From the NCBI GenBank assembly GCA_900767495.1, contig CAAFZH010000049.1, positions 1 through 11,791 on the forward strand: a stretch of 11,791 nt of DNA, written 5' to 3'. This stretch comes from Clostridia bacterium (GTDB taxonomy: Bacteria; Bacillota; Clostridia; Christensenellales; Borkfalkiaceae). A model generated the notes under the pieces. It was given only the letters and a program-made list of their open reading frames with translations, ran no database searches and had not been told where the DNA came from. Positions 1-7,386 of the stretch are shown one piece after another. Both the position numbers and the translations under genes were made by a program. Position 1 is the stretch's first letter. Each line of letters begins with the position of its first letter.

Positions 1-12
1 CTCTTCCGATCT
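1..12. other. Illumina adapter remnant at contig end
   Basis: The first 12 bases, CTCTTCCGATCT, are identical to the 3' end shared by the standard Illumina adapters and sit exactly at the sequence edge. They happen to be in frame with the downstream gene, so a gene caller would translate them. Genomic sequence most likely begins at base 13. The match is seen directly; calling it an artefact is inference, though a 12-base match at the very end of a contig is hard to explain otherwise. Confidence 0.9.
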
Positions 13-2078
13 ACGGCAAATCGATTCATAAGGATGACGATGTTAACGGAAACGCTATAGACGGTAAAGTTAATTACACGCAGGACGGCATTACTACTAT
101 GTTGTACGGCAGAGATTATATGTATTATCCGTATTTTTCTGCGTTCGGTAACTTTTATTTTACCGAGGTGCGAGGTATAAGAAAAAAGAATTTAACTCAT
201 AATCTGCTTGATTATCAAGTAATATGCCCGGATTCCTCCGTTGCCGGCAGCGGCAGGGCGGTAAGAGCGGCTGACGAATATACCAAATTCGTATCGGAGG
301 CTATCGGTGCTAAGATATATCGGTATAAAGAAAGTGAGGTTAGCAACAAAAATAAAAAGTTTATATCCATCGGTAATACGTCGTTGCTTGATAATGCAGG
401 TTTTGGTATTTCGGATAGTGAATTATCGGAACTCGGTGATTCCGGGTATATAATAAAAACCGACGACCAAAATAATATATATATTATTGGCGGGAACGTT
501 CAGAACGGTTGGATGGGACTTATGTGCGGCGTATACGATTTGTTGCACGATTATTTCGGGTATGAATACTATGCCGACGGCGTTTACAGTCTGAACAAAG
601 GTGTAACGGAAGTTTTGTTCGACGTTGCCGATATGAATAAAAAGGTAATACCTTCTTTCAGGTACAGGAAACGTTCTTACGGTGTTAATAACGAGTTTGA
701 CGGATACCGTTTAAGAATGAACGATATGTACGTATTTTCGTTTCCGAAAAGCGGCTCGAACATGCATAATTTAATGGATGCTATACCGTATTCGAAGTAC
801 GGCGCGACACATCCGAACTGGTATATGGACGGATACAAAGAAGAAGGCGGGCAACCCTGCTTTACGCGTGACCCCGACGGAATGGTTAACGAAGTTGTGA
901 AAAAAATGTTGGAGGTTATTAACGTTGCAGAAAAAGGAAACTCCGAACTTAAAAGTCTGGATAAGTATTTCTACGTAGGGATGTACGACAGTACAAATTG
1001 GTGCGAATGTTCGTCCTGTAAGAGATATATAAATTCTCACGGTGGATATAAAGTATCAACGTATATTTACTTTATGAATAAAGTCGCTGCAAAATTAAAA
1101 TCGGCGGGCAGAAAAGATATAAAACCCGTAATGTTGGCGTATCACGCTACGCAGGACGCCCCCGTAAAAGAAAGAGCCGACGGCTCGTTATCGCTTGTAA
1201 GCGAGGATATGCAGTTGGACGAACTCGTAACCGTATATTACTGCCCGATAGAGGCAAACTATTACGTTCCGTTCGATTACGGTGGCGACGCCGCGCGTAG
1301 CGACGGAAAGCCTTCCGTAAAAGAAAGAAACGCCCTTGCGCTGAAAAACCTTAGAGGGTGGGGAATGGTTGCCGAAAACGTAATGTATTATTTTTATATG
1401 GAACATTTTCCGCATCACTATATGGAGTTTTACGACATATTCGGTAGTATACAGGACAACTTCCGTTTTGCTGCCGAAAACGGCGGAATTTCCATGTATA
1501 ATTTAGGACAGTTCAATGAAAGCGTTTCTTCGGGGTTTTCGCGCCTTAAAGAATACGTCAACGCGAAACTTATGTGGAACGTAAATGAAAACGTTGACGA
1601 ACTTATTGACGGATTTTTTAAGAATTATTTCGGGGTCGCAAGCAAGCAGATGCGCTCTATATTCGACGGGCAACGCGCAATGATTGCGGAGAAGTTTAAA
1701 ACTCATCCCGAATACGGCGATATGAGCATATATTCGCAAAGAAAAATGTCTGCGGACTTATTTGATAAAGAAAAATACGTTCAATGGATTAAAGATTTCG
1801 ATTCCGCATACGAGGCGGTTACTTCGGCGTATAACGCGGGTACGATTACGCAAGCCGAAAAGGACAGGCTGAACAAAGCGATAAAACTGGAAAGTATGTC
1901 TTTCAGGGCAGTGTATATAGAGTATTTTACGGATAACGAAGATACCACGCAAAGCGATTTTGGGTATACTGCAGCAGTTATGAAGTCGAATTGGAAAACG
2001 GATGCAAACGACGACAACCTCAAAATGACCATGTGGTCGGAACACGAAACCATTGAAAAGCATTGCGCAAAATGGTGA
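3..2078 (+). CDS. DUF4838-type putative glycoside hydrolase, 5' partial
   Basis: The reading frame is open from the left edge (real sequence probably from base 13), so the N-terminus and any signal peptide are missing. The Met at 99 is internal or incidental: it has no ribosome binding site and coding-like sequence precedes it. Numbered from that Met, residues about 55-180 resemble the small alpha/beta domain before the catalytic barrel in GH67/GH20-like enzymes. Residues about 180-520 resemble DUF4838: a conserved NWCECSSCK stretch (W301, C302, C304, C307), then a YFYMEHFPHHYMEFYDIF-like stretch and an LWNVNENVDELIDGFFKNYFG-type helical segment. Residues 560-659 look helical. Related proteins are thought to act on extracellular polysaccharide, but the substrate is unknown and I cannot point to catalytic acids. 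A terminator follows 15 nt after the stop. Family assignment is from memory of the motifs. Confidence 0.75.
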   Translation, partial: LPIYGKSIHKDDDVNGNAIDGKVNYTQDGITTMLYGRDYMYYPYFSAFGNFYFTEVRGIRKKNLTHNLLDYQVICPDSSVAGSGRAVRAADEYTKFVSEAIGAKIYRYKESEVSNKNKKFISIGNTSLLDNAGFGISDSELSELGDSGYIIKTDDQNNIYIIGGNVQNGWMGLMCGVYDLLHDYFGYEYYADGVYSLNKGVTEVLFDVADMNKKVIPSFRYRKRSYGVNNEFDGYRLRMNDMYVFSFPKSGSNMHNLMDAIPYSKYGATHPNWYMDGYKEEGGQPCFTRDPDGMVNEVVKKMLEVINVAEKGNSELKSLDKYFYVGMYDSTNWCECSSCKRYINSHGGYKVSTYIYFMNKVAAKLKSAGRKDIKPVMLAYHATQDAPVKERADGSLSLVSEDMQLDELVTVYYCPIEANYYVPFDYGGDAARSDGKPSVKERNALALKNLRGWGMVAENVMYYFYMEHFPHHYMEFYDIFGSIQDNFRFAAENGGISMYNLGQFNESVSSGFSRLKEYVNAKLMWNVNENVDELIDGFFKNYFGVASKQMRSIFDGQRAMIAEKFKTHPEYGDMSIYSQRKMSADLFDKEKYVQWIKDFDSAYEAVTSAYNAGTITQAEKDRLNKAIKLESMSFRAVYIEYFTDNEDTTQSDFGYTAAVMKSNWKTDANDDNLKMTMWSEHETIEKHCAKW

Positions 2079-2092
2079 AACGCATACGGTAT

Positions 2093-2121
2093 AGCGCGCG
2101 GCGAAATGCCGCGCGCTTTTT
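2093..2121 (+). terminator. Intrinsic terminator after the DUF4838 gene
   Basis: A perfect 10-bp GC-rich stem (AGCGCGCGGC paired with GCCGCGCGCT) encloses a 5-nt GAAAT loop and runs into five T residues (2117-2121). It lies 15 nt after the upstream stop codon. The other strand lacks a T-tract after the stem, so it mainly serves the + strand, although it also lies just past the end of the convergent germination operon. Confidence 0.9.
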
Positions 2122-2155
2122 GCGTAGCCGAAGGTGATTGTATCAGTATGCGTGG

Positions 2156-3364
2156 TTAAGAGCGGTTGTTTCGTTGTAACTCGCACTTGACCTTTACGTC
2201 TATTTGCGTTTTTTGCAATATATCGTCTTTGTATTCGTCGTATTTTTTATAATGAAATTTATACAGTTCGTCGGTTAAAAGGTATAGGTCGCAATTTGCC
2301 TCCTGCATTTTTTTAAACGATTCTTTATAAATTCCCTCTATTTCATCTTCTATTTGTCTGAGCGCCTCGTCAGGTATAATTTGCGTGGGAAATAAATTTG
2401 CCACGTCCTCGCTGCTGTTTACGTCCTCTACGTGGCATTTCAGCGTTAATTCTATCCTGAATACGGGTGAGTTTTTTATTTCGAGCGCAAATCGTTTTTT
2501 CGATTCGTTTAAACCTATGGTTGCAGCGGCGGTCTTTTCGCCTATTTTAAGATCTTCAATATCTAAAAAAGTGTCGATAGATTCGTGTTTACGCAGATTA
2601 AAAGTAAGCGTTTGGTTTTCGTCGAGCATTCCTACGTTTACACCGTTTTTAAACATTAAAGTAGTCGTGCCGTCAAATACGTATTTTTCATCGCTGCCCG
2701 AACCCGAACCGCCTCCCGCTCCGCCGCCTCCGCCTTCCTGTGCGGGCGGAGCGGTTACAACCTTAATTTTTTTAATATACGGCATATATGAACTTTTCGA
2801 TTTTGAAAAATAGCCTTTTGCAAAATCTTTTACGTTCACAAAAGATATTCTGTTAAGTTTTGCAATGTCTTTAACGAGAATTTTTTCAAGCGCAAACGCC
2901 GAAACCGAATCGAGCGGAGAAGCGGCGGTAAGTAAATCCTGCGCCTTTCCCTCGCACGCTACGAGTAGTGAAGAGTCGGGAATTTTATCCGTTCTTATGA
3001 ACACGTCTACAAAGGTCATTACGTTTGCGTTAAGCGTGTTTTCGCCCAAAATTATAAGGTTACAAAACGCCAGCAGGGGATACCAACCCGTAGTAACCGC
3101 TATATCGTCTATCGCGTCGGCTATGGTCGAACCTTTACCCGAAACTAAAGCGTCGGCGTTGTTTTTGGATGAATCAGTCGATTGCGGTACGGATATTTGC
3201 GCCGTAACCTCGTATTTTTGGGTACTTTCGACTCTGTCTATTCCCAACGCGATTATTATCGCTGTTTTTTCTATATCTATAAGTCCGAAATTGTTAGTCA
3301 GAAACAAAAGCAAAGTAAATCCGACAAGTATGGGTAAAAATTTTGTTTTTAAAAATTTCATCAT
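2156..3364 (-). CDS. gerC: Ger(x)C family spore germination protein (C subunit)
   Basis: This is the third gene of a germinant-receptor operon; GerC-type subunits sit at the outer face of the spore inner membrane and act with GerA and GerB. The chosen start is the ATG at 3364-3362 (402 aa), which overlaps the gerB stop as ATGA and has GAGGG 7 nt upstream; an upstream in-frame start at 3433 would lie deep inside gerB. An N-terminal hydrophobic segment (residues about 9-23) leads into IDIEKTAIIIALGIDR, matching the family's usual start of the mature protein. The expected lipobox Cys just before this segment is absent: the sequence there reads LTNNFGLIDIEK. Residues about 209-224 form a Gly/Ser-rich linker between the N- and C-terminal domains. 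The family is clear; lack of lipidation is inferred. Confidence 0.88.
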   Translation of the reverse strand: MMKFLKTKFLPILVGFTLLLFLTNNFGLIDIEKTAIIIALGIDRVESTQKYEVTAQISVPQSTDSSKNNADALVSGKGSTIADAIDDIAVTTGWYPLLAFCNLIILGENTLNANVMTFVDVFIRTDKIPDSSLLVACEGKAQDLLTAASPLDSVSAFALEKILVKDIAKLNRISFVNVKDFAKGYFSKSKSSYMPYIKKIKVVTAPPAQEGGGGGAGGGSGSGSDEKYVFDGTTTLMFKNGVNVGMLDENQTLTFNLRKHESIDTFLDIEDLKIGEKTAAATIGLNESKKRFALEIKNSPVFRIELTLKCHVEDVNSSEDVANLFPTQIIPDEALRQIEDEIEGIYKESFKKMQEANCDLYLLTDELYKFHYKKYDEYKDDILQKTQIDVKVKCELQRNNRS

Positions 3365-4434
3365 ACGCTTTCCCTCTTTTTTATAAACAACATTATAAGC
3401 GGCAACAGATACGCGACAGCCGCAAAACCCCACACGAGTTTTTTGCTTATAAACCTGAAAGTTTCTATAAAATAATCGTGCGCTATAATTATAGCCGCCG
3501 CCGTTACGGCGTTTACTATAAGCGGCGGAATTATCTTGTTCTTAAAGGGTATAACTTCTTTTAAACAGTAAGAAGAAAACACCAGCGGTATTGCCGAGCC
3601 GAACGTGCAAACGAGCGCGTATATGAAACCGGGAATATAGTCTATCCTGCCTATGCTCGACAGGGCAACGTCGCTTTTGCCCATTTGTATAGGTGCAAAG
3701 AATTGCCTTTCGGTAAGAGCGGCAAATTCTCCGTACAGTATCGCAAAATAAATAATGACTATTAACGCCATAATTCCGTAAGATACCATAATTTTGGTCT
3801 TGTAGCCCTTTTCGCTTTTAAAATGTCCCATTAAAATCAATATATACGCGCTGTCGAAATACCAGACGGCGGTATTCTTTGCTCCCGTCAATACGTTTTT
3901 AGCGGGTACGCCGACGATGGGTAACAGGTTTGAAAAGTCGGTTAAGGTAATTGAAAGCGCGGTTAATATGCAAATACCGAACGTCGCAACCCATATACAA
4001 ACGTCGGAACATCTTGCAATACCTTTAAATCCTTTATAGCAAAAATAAGCCGAAAAAAGAAAGAATATTAAAAAGGTAATCACCGAAGGCGCGGTTTCGT
4101 AAAGCGCGATTTCTATATAATTTTTCTGTTCCATAATCGGCGTAAAGGCGCGAAATAGAAAATATACCGTAAACAAAGAATAAACGGTTTTGGCGGCAAC
4201 TTTACCTACCGAAGATTCGAGTATGGAATAAAACGTTTTACCGCCGAACTTATCGTTCATATATAAAAAATATAGCGCGAAAAGTCCGTCTATAATTAAA
4301 ATTATCAAAGCCGAAATCCAAAGCGATTCCTGCGAATATCTCGCCGTAACCGCGGGGGCGACGATCATTTTACCTATCGCCGAAGTTGAAATCAGCATAA
4401 AACATATTTGTCTTATATTTATTTTACTTTGCAT
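3361..4434 (-). CDS. gerB: GerAB/ArcD/ProY family spore germination permease (B subunit)
   Basis: This 357-residue, strongly hydrophobic protein has about ten predicted membrane segments, the usual size and pattern for the Spore_permease (GerB) family, which belongs to the amino acid/polyamine/organocation transporter superfamily. GerB subunits of germinant receptors bind small-molecule germinants such as amino acids in the spore inner membrane. The N-terminus (INIRQICFMLISTSAIGK) fits TM1 of the family. The ATG at 4434 overlaps the end of gerA by 11 nt, and an AGAGGC about 9 nt upstream inside gerA serves as ribosome binding site. The stop overlaps the gerC start as ATGA, so the operon is translationally coupled. 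The germinant cannot be read from the sequence. Confidence 0.9.
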   Translation of the reverse strand: MQSKINIRQICFMLISTSAIGKMIVAPAVTARYSQESLWISALIILIIDGLFALYFLYMNDKFGGKTFYSILESSVGKVAAKTVYSLFTVYFLFRAFTPIMEQKNYIEIALYETAPSVITFLIFFLFSAYFCYKGFKGIARCSDVCIWVATFGICILTALSITLTDFSNLLPIVGVPAKNVLTGAKNTAVWYFDSAYILILMGHFKSEKGYKTKIMVSYGIMALIVIIYFAILYGEFAALTERQFFAPIQMGKSDVALSSIGRIDYIPGFIYALVCTFGSAIPLVFSSYCLKEVIPFKNKIIPPLIVNAVTAAAIIIAHDYFIETFRFISKKLVWGFAAVAYLLPLIMLFIKKRESV

Positions 4435-5869
4435 TCAGTTTTTGCCTCTTTTTATTTTTTGATTTTAACGCTACGGGTCTGTACGGCATAGAGGTAACTT
4501 CCTGCATATATAACCCGTCTTGCAAGTCGTTGGCGATCAGCGGCGAATAAGGAGCGACGTAGGGCGTTCCGTAATTTTCGGTACAGCACAGGTAGCATAT
4601 AAGAAACGCGCCGTAAACGACTAAGCCGTAGCCGCCTAACGAACCCGCGACTATAAGCGCAATAAACCTTAACAGCGAGGTCGTTTCCGTCAGTTCGGGT
4701 ACGGTGTAAATGCTTATGCCGGACATAGCCATAATAAGCATGGCAGGGGTAGAAACGAGTCCCGCGTTTACCGCCGTTTCACCTAGTACCAATGCGCCGA
4801 CTACAGCCAAGGCCATACCTACGTATTTAGGCATTCGCACGCTCGTTTCGTTCAGAATTTCAAAAATAAGCAGCAAAAAGAACATTTCTAGGCTAGGCGA
4901 AAGAGGTATTCCTTTTATGCTGTTTACAATGGTCAGTAAAAAATTCAACGGTATCAGTTGCAGGTGAAAAAGTTGCGCCGCAACGAATATCGCCGGCAGA
5001 AAAACCGAGAAAAAAAGTGCGGCGACTCTCAACGCTCGTACCAGGTTCGCGCGATAACTCGATATATAGTAATCCTCCGCCGCCTGAAAGTCCTCTATCA
5101 GCATATAGGGTAAGGTTAGCGCGAAGGGTGAGCCGTCAACCAGAACTCCGACTCTGCCTTCAAGCATTTTTTCTATAAGAACGTCGGGGCGTTCGGTAGA
5201 GCCGACTTGCTTGAACAACGAAAATTTTCGTTCGTTTAATGCTTTGGATATATACGAACTGTCGGGTATGCCGTCTATATTAAAATCTTTTATCTTTTTT
5301 CTTACTTTTTTAATTACGTCGGGGTTGGTTATGCCGTCTATATACATAAGCGCGATCCCCGTAGACGTAAACTTGCCGCAAGTCAGCATTTCAATTTTTA
5401 AGGCGGGCGTTTTCAGATATCTGCGTACAAGACTTAAATTCGTTTTAATACATTCGTTAAAGCCGTTGCGCGGACCTTTAATCGCAAGTTCCGTGGGCGG
5501 CTCGGCAATCGCTCTTACGTCAAACTTTTTTAAGTCTGCCGCAATCGCGCCGTTTTTACCGTCTATTAAAATTATCGTAGACCCGCTCAAAATTTCGTCG
5601 GCGCACTCGTTTATCGTGTTTAAAATTTTAACGTTTGCGGAATTTACGCTTTTTGCAACCGTTTTAATTCCGCCCCGCAAGGAACTTTCCTTTATCGGCG
5701 CGAGAACTTCAAGACCTAGCATTTGGCGGTCGGTAATCGAGTCTACGTATATCGCCACGGCATTTTTTCCGCCTATTAAAAAGTCGAAAAATATCACGTC
5801 GTCGCTCGGCAGTAACGCTTTTAAGACTTTTTGGTTTTGATCAAGTTGTTTTTTCAGATTCATATCCAT
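4424..5869 (-). CDS. gerA: GerA family spore germination protein (A subunit)
   Basis: The 481-residue length is typical of GerA-family A subunits. A soluble N-terminal domain carries the family signatures EPPTELAIKGPRNGFNE (residues 123-139) and GRVGVLVDGSPFALTLP (about 238-254). A membrane domain follows, with hydrophobic segments at about 283-303 and through the region containing FEILNETSVRMPK and GALVLGETAVNAGLVS; the C-terminus is basic and cytoplasmic-looking. Recent work on this family supports an ion-channel role that opens when germinant binds GerB. This is the first gene of the operon. The start at 5869 (MDM) or the in-frame Met two codons later are both possible; neither has a strong ribosome binding site, unlike the neighbours. 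A promoter must lie in the 129-nt divergent gap before the NahK-like gene, probably sigma-G type by analogy with Bacillus. Confidence 0.93.
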   Translation of the reverse strand: MDMNLKKQLDQNQKVLKALLPSDDVIFFDFLIGGKNAVAIYVDSITDRQMLGLEVLAPIKESSLRGGIKTVAKSVNSANVKILNTINECADEILSGSTIILIDGKNGAIAADLKKFDVRAIAEPPTELAIKGPRNGFNECIKTNLSLVRRYLKTPALKIEMLTCGKFTSTGIALMYIDGITNPDVIKKVRKKIKDFNIDGIPDSSYISKALNERKFSLFKQVGSTERPDVLIEKMLEGRVGVLVDGSPFALTLPYMLIEDFQAAEDYYISSYRANLVRALRVAALFFSVFLPAIFVAAQLFHLQLIPLNFLLTIVNSIKGIPLSPSLEMFFLLLIFEILNETSVRMPKYVGMALAVVGALVLGETAVNAGLVSTPAMLIMAMSGISIYTVPELTETTSLLRFIALIVAGSLGGYGLVVYGAFLICYLCCTENYGTPYVAPYSPLIANDLQDGLYMQEVTSMPYRPVALKSKNKKRQKLNAK

Positions 5870-5890
5870 AATTATTTGTAAAAGAAAAAA

Positions 5891-5897
5891 TATTATG
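5891..5897 (-). promoter_or_regulatory. Possible sigma-G-like -10 element for the ger operon
   Basis: On the minus strand CATAATA ends about 21 nt before the gerA start. It differs by one base from the sigma-F/sigma-G -10 consensus CATACTA of Bacillus, and gerA-type operons are known sigma-G targets there. I do not see a good -35 at 16-18 bp spacing; the nearest candidate, TGTAAT, is 20 bp away. Treat as a weak candidate only. Confidence 0.22.
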
Positions 5898-5950
5898 TAG
5901 GCGATAATTTATATAAAATTACACGATTTTAAAAAACGGCAATCCGGCGA

Positions 5951-5980
5951 TTGACTTTTGATCCTTTCGGGTGATAAAAT
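5951..5980 (+). promoter_or_regulatory. Sigma-A-type promoter for the NahK-like gene
   Basis: TTGACT (5951-5956) and TAAAAT (5975-5980) are separated by 18 bp, and a TG one base before the -10 makes it an extended -10. Both hexamers differ from consensus at one base. The predicted transcript start (about 5987) falls on or just before the GGGAG ribosome binding site at 5986-5990, giving a very short leader. Confidence 0.6.
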
Positions 5981-5998
5981 AATGCGGGAGAACGAGTT

Positions 5999-7087
5999 AT
6001 GGATTTTAAAAAATTATTAACTAATTTCGATATAAACGGCGAATTTATAAGTTGCGAGCCTTACGGCAGCGGACTTATTAACAGAACTTACGTTGCGGTG
6101 TATTCCGTCAACGGTAAAAGAAAAAGATTTATAGTACAAAGAATAAATACCAATCTTTTTAAAAACGTAGACGGACTTATGAATAACATAAAACTCGTTA
6201 CCGAGTTTAACCGTAACGAGATAATTAAGCGCGGCGGCGATCCCGACAGGGAAAGTCTTACTTTGGTTTACACCAAAAACGGAGCGGCTTATTATCGCAC
6301 CGAGGAAGGCGATTGTTACAGGGTTTACGTGTTTATAGAGGATGCTAAGGGCTACGACGTCGTTGAAAAACCCGAGCATTTTTATCAAAGCGCGGTTGCC
6401 TTCGGTAAATTCGCACAACTCCTCGACAGGTTCGACAGCACGCAACTTTTCGAGGTTTTGCCCGACTTCCACAATACCGTAAAAAGGTTCGACAATCTTA
6501 AAAAATCGCTTGCGGCGGATAAATTTAACCGTGCGGCAGACGTAAAAGCGGAAATCGATTTTGCTTTAAAACACGAAAATATCGTAGGAAATATAGTAAA
6601 CTTACTCGAAAGCGGAAAAATGCCGAGCAGGGTTACGCATAACGATACAAAACTCAATAACGTGCTTATCGATACGAGAACCGATAAGGCGGTTTGCGTA
6701 ATCGATTTGGATACGATGATGCCCGGTAGTATTTGTTACGATTTCGGCGATTCTATAAGGTTTGGTTGCAATCCGTGTTTAGAGGACACGCCCGAAACGG
6801 AAAAGGTTATTTTCAGTACTCCTCTTTTCGAAGAATACGCCAGAGGTTATCTGAGCGTATTCGGCGATACCATTACCGAAATCGAAAAGAAAAATCTTAC
6901 CATGGGCGCGATTTTGATGACTTACGAATGCGGCATAAGGTTTTTGACGGATTATCTCGACGGCGACGTTTATTTCCGACTTTCGAGAGAACGCCAGAAT
7001 ATCGACAGAACGAGAACGCAATTTAAACTCGTCGCGGATATGGAAAGTCAATACGATAAATTAAATACTATTATCGACAAGTACTAA
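5999..7087 (+). CDS. nahK: NahK-like N-acetylhexosamine 1-kinase (phosphotransferase enzyme family)
   Basis: The 362-residue protein belongs to the APH/choline-kinase-like phosphotransferases and closely resembles the bifidobacterial N-acetylhexosamine 1-kinase NahK (LnpB, about 359 aa). Shared blocks include PYGSGLINRTY (21-31), RVYVFIE (108-114), RVTHNDTKLNNVLID with catalytic-loop H214-N215-D216 (about 211-225), the metal-binding IDLDTMMPGS (235-244) followed by YDFGDSIRFG, and the C-terminal ECGIRFLTDYLDGDVYF (310-326). NahK uses ATP to make GlcNAc-1-P or GalNAc-1-P in the lacto-N-biose/galacto-N-biose pathway. GGGAG 8 nt upstream sets the start. No GNB/LNB phosphorylase or galT is adjacent, so the exact sugar is inferred. 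Generic pipelines may call it an aminoglycoside phosphotransferase, but the similarity is to the sugar kinase. Confidence 0.82.
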   Translation: MDFKKLLTNFDINGEFISCEPYGSGLINRTYVAVYSVNGKRKRFIVQRINTNLFKNVDGLMNNIKLVTEFNRNEIIKRGGDPDRESLTLVYTKNGAAYYRTEEGDCYRVYVFIEDAKGYDVVEKPEHFYQSAVAFGKFAQLLDRFDSTQLFEVLPDFHNTVKRFDNLKKSLAADKFNRAADVKAEIDFALKHENIVGNIVNLLESGKMPSRVTHNDTKLNNVLIDTRTDKAVCVIDLDTMMPGSICYDFGDSIRFGCNPCLEDTPETEKVIFSTPLFEEYARGYLSVFGDTITEIEKKNLTMGAILMTYECGIRFLTDYLDGDVYFRLSRERQNIDRTRTQFKLVADMESQYDKLNTIIDKY

Positions 7088-7094
7088 AAAGCGC

Positions 7095-7141
7095 GCGCCG
7101 CACCGCCGAAAAAAGCGGCGCGGCGCATTATAAAATTTTTT
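7095..7141 (+). terminator. Probable terminator after the NahK-like gene
   Basis: A 12-bp GC-rich stem (7095-7106 with 7115-7126, one A-C mismatch) closes an 8-nt A-rich loop 8 nt after the stop codon. The T run (7136-7141) begins about 9 nt beyond the stem, later than in a classic terminator, so termination may be less efficient. Confidence 0.6.
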
Positions 7142-7172
7142 AAAATTTATTGAAAAAACGCCCGAAAATCGT

Positions 7173-7201
7173 TTGACAATAAACAAGAAATTTGCTATTA
7201 T
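7173..7201 (+). promoter_or_regulatory. Strong sigma-A promoter for tRNA-Leu
   Basis: A perfect TTGACA (7173-7178) and TATTAT (7196-7201) are 17 bp apart. Only one base differs from full consensus, as expected for a stable-RNA promoter. Transcription should start near 7208, leaving a leader of about 48 nt before the mature tRNA. Confidence 0.9.
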
Positions 7202-7255
7202 ATTTAGGCAGTCTGCGAGGGGATAAATTCTTTCACTTTGCGGGTTGCGGAAAAT

Positions 7256-7341
7256 GCGGTCATGGCGGAATTGGCAGACGCATAAGACTAAGGATCTTAT
7301 GAGGCTTTCTCGTGCAGGTTCAAGTCCTGTTGACCGCACCA
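7256..7341 (+). tRNA. tRNA-Leu, anticodon AAG, CCA encoded
   Basis: An 86-nt class II tRNA. The acceptor stem is 7 perfect bp (GCGGTCA at 7256-7262 with TGACCGC at 7331-7337), then discriminator A and genomic CCA (7339-7341). The anticodon stem TAAGA/TCTTA (7283-7287, 7295-7299) encloses the loop CTAAGGA, giving U33 and anticodon AAG at 7290-7292. A variable arm (GAG/CTC stem) and a T arm GCAGG-TTCAAGT-CCTGT follow. The long variable arm and A73 support leucine. A34 would have to be edited to inosine by TadA to read more than CUU. CTT is a frequent leucine codon in neighbouring genes; four of the first seven leucines in rhaB use it. Confidence 0.95.
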
Positions 7342-7342
7342 T

Positions 7343-7378
7343 CTCCCGAAAACGTTTTGGTTTTCGGGAGTTTTTTTT
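7343..7378 (+). terminator. Intrinsic terminator of the tRNA-Leu transcript
   Basis: A perfect 11-bp stem (CTCCCGAAAAC with GTTTTCGGGAG), a 6-nt GTTTTG loop and eight consecutive T residues (7371-7378) start 2 nt after the encoded CCA. This is a textbook rho-independent terminator. Confidence 0.97.
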
Positions 7379-7386
7379 GTTGAATG

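Noticed and set aside
1758..2186. 142-aa minus-strand ORF crossing the terminator
   Set aside because: Shadow of the DUF4838 gene extended through a terminator hairpin and into the end of gerC; no support for a start.
2385..2813. 142-aa + strand ORF with a proline-rich run
   Set aside because: Antisense to gerC; the proline run is the complement of the glycine linker.
5211..5840. 209-aa ORF on the + strand
   Set aside because: Antisense to gerA, which has clear family motifs; no ribosome binding site and no protein-like pattern of its own.
7208..7255. Riboswitch or T-box in the tRNA leader
   Set aside because: The leader is about 48 nt, with no conserved motifs that I recognise, and leads straight into a tRNA.
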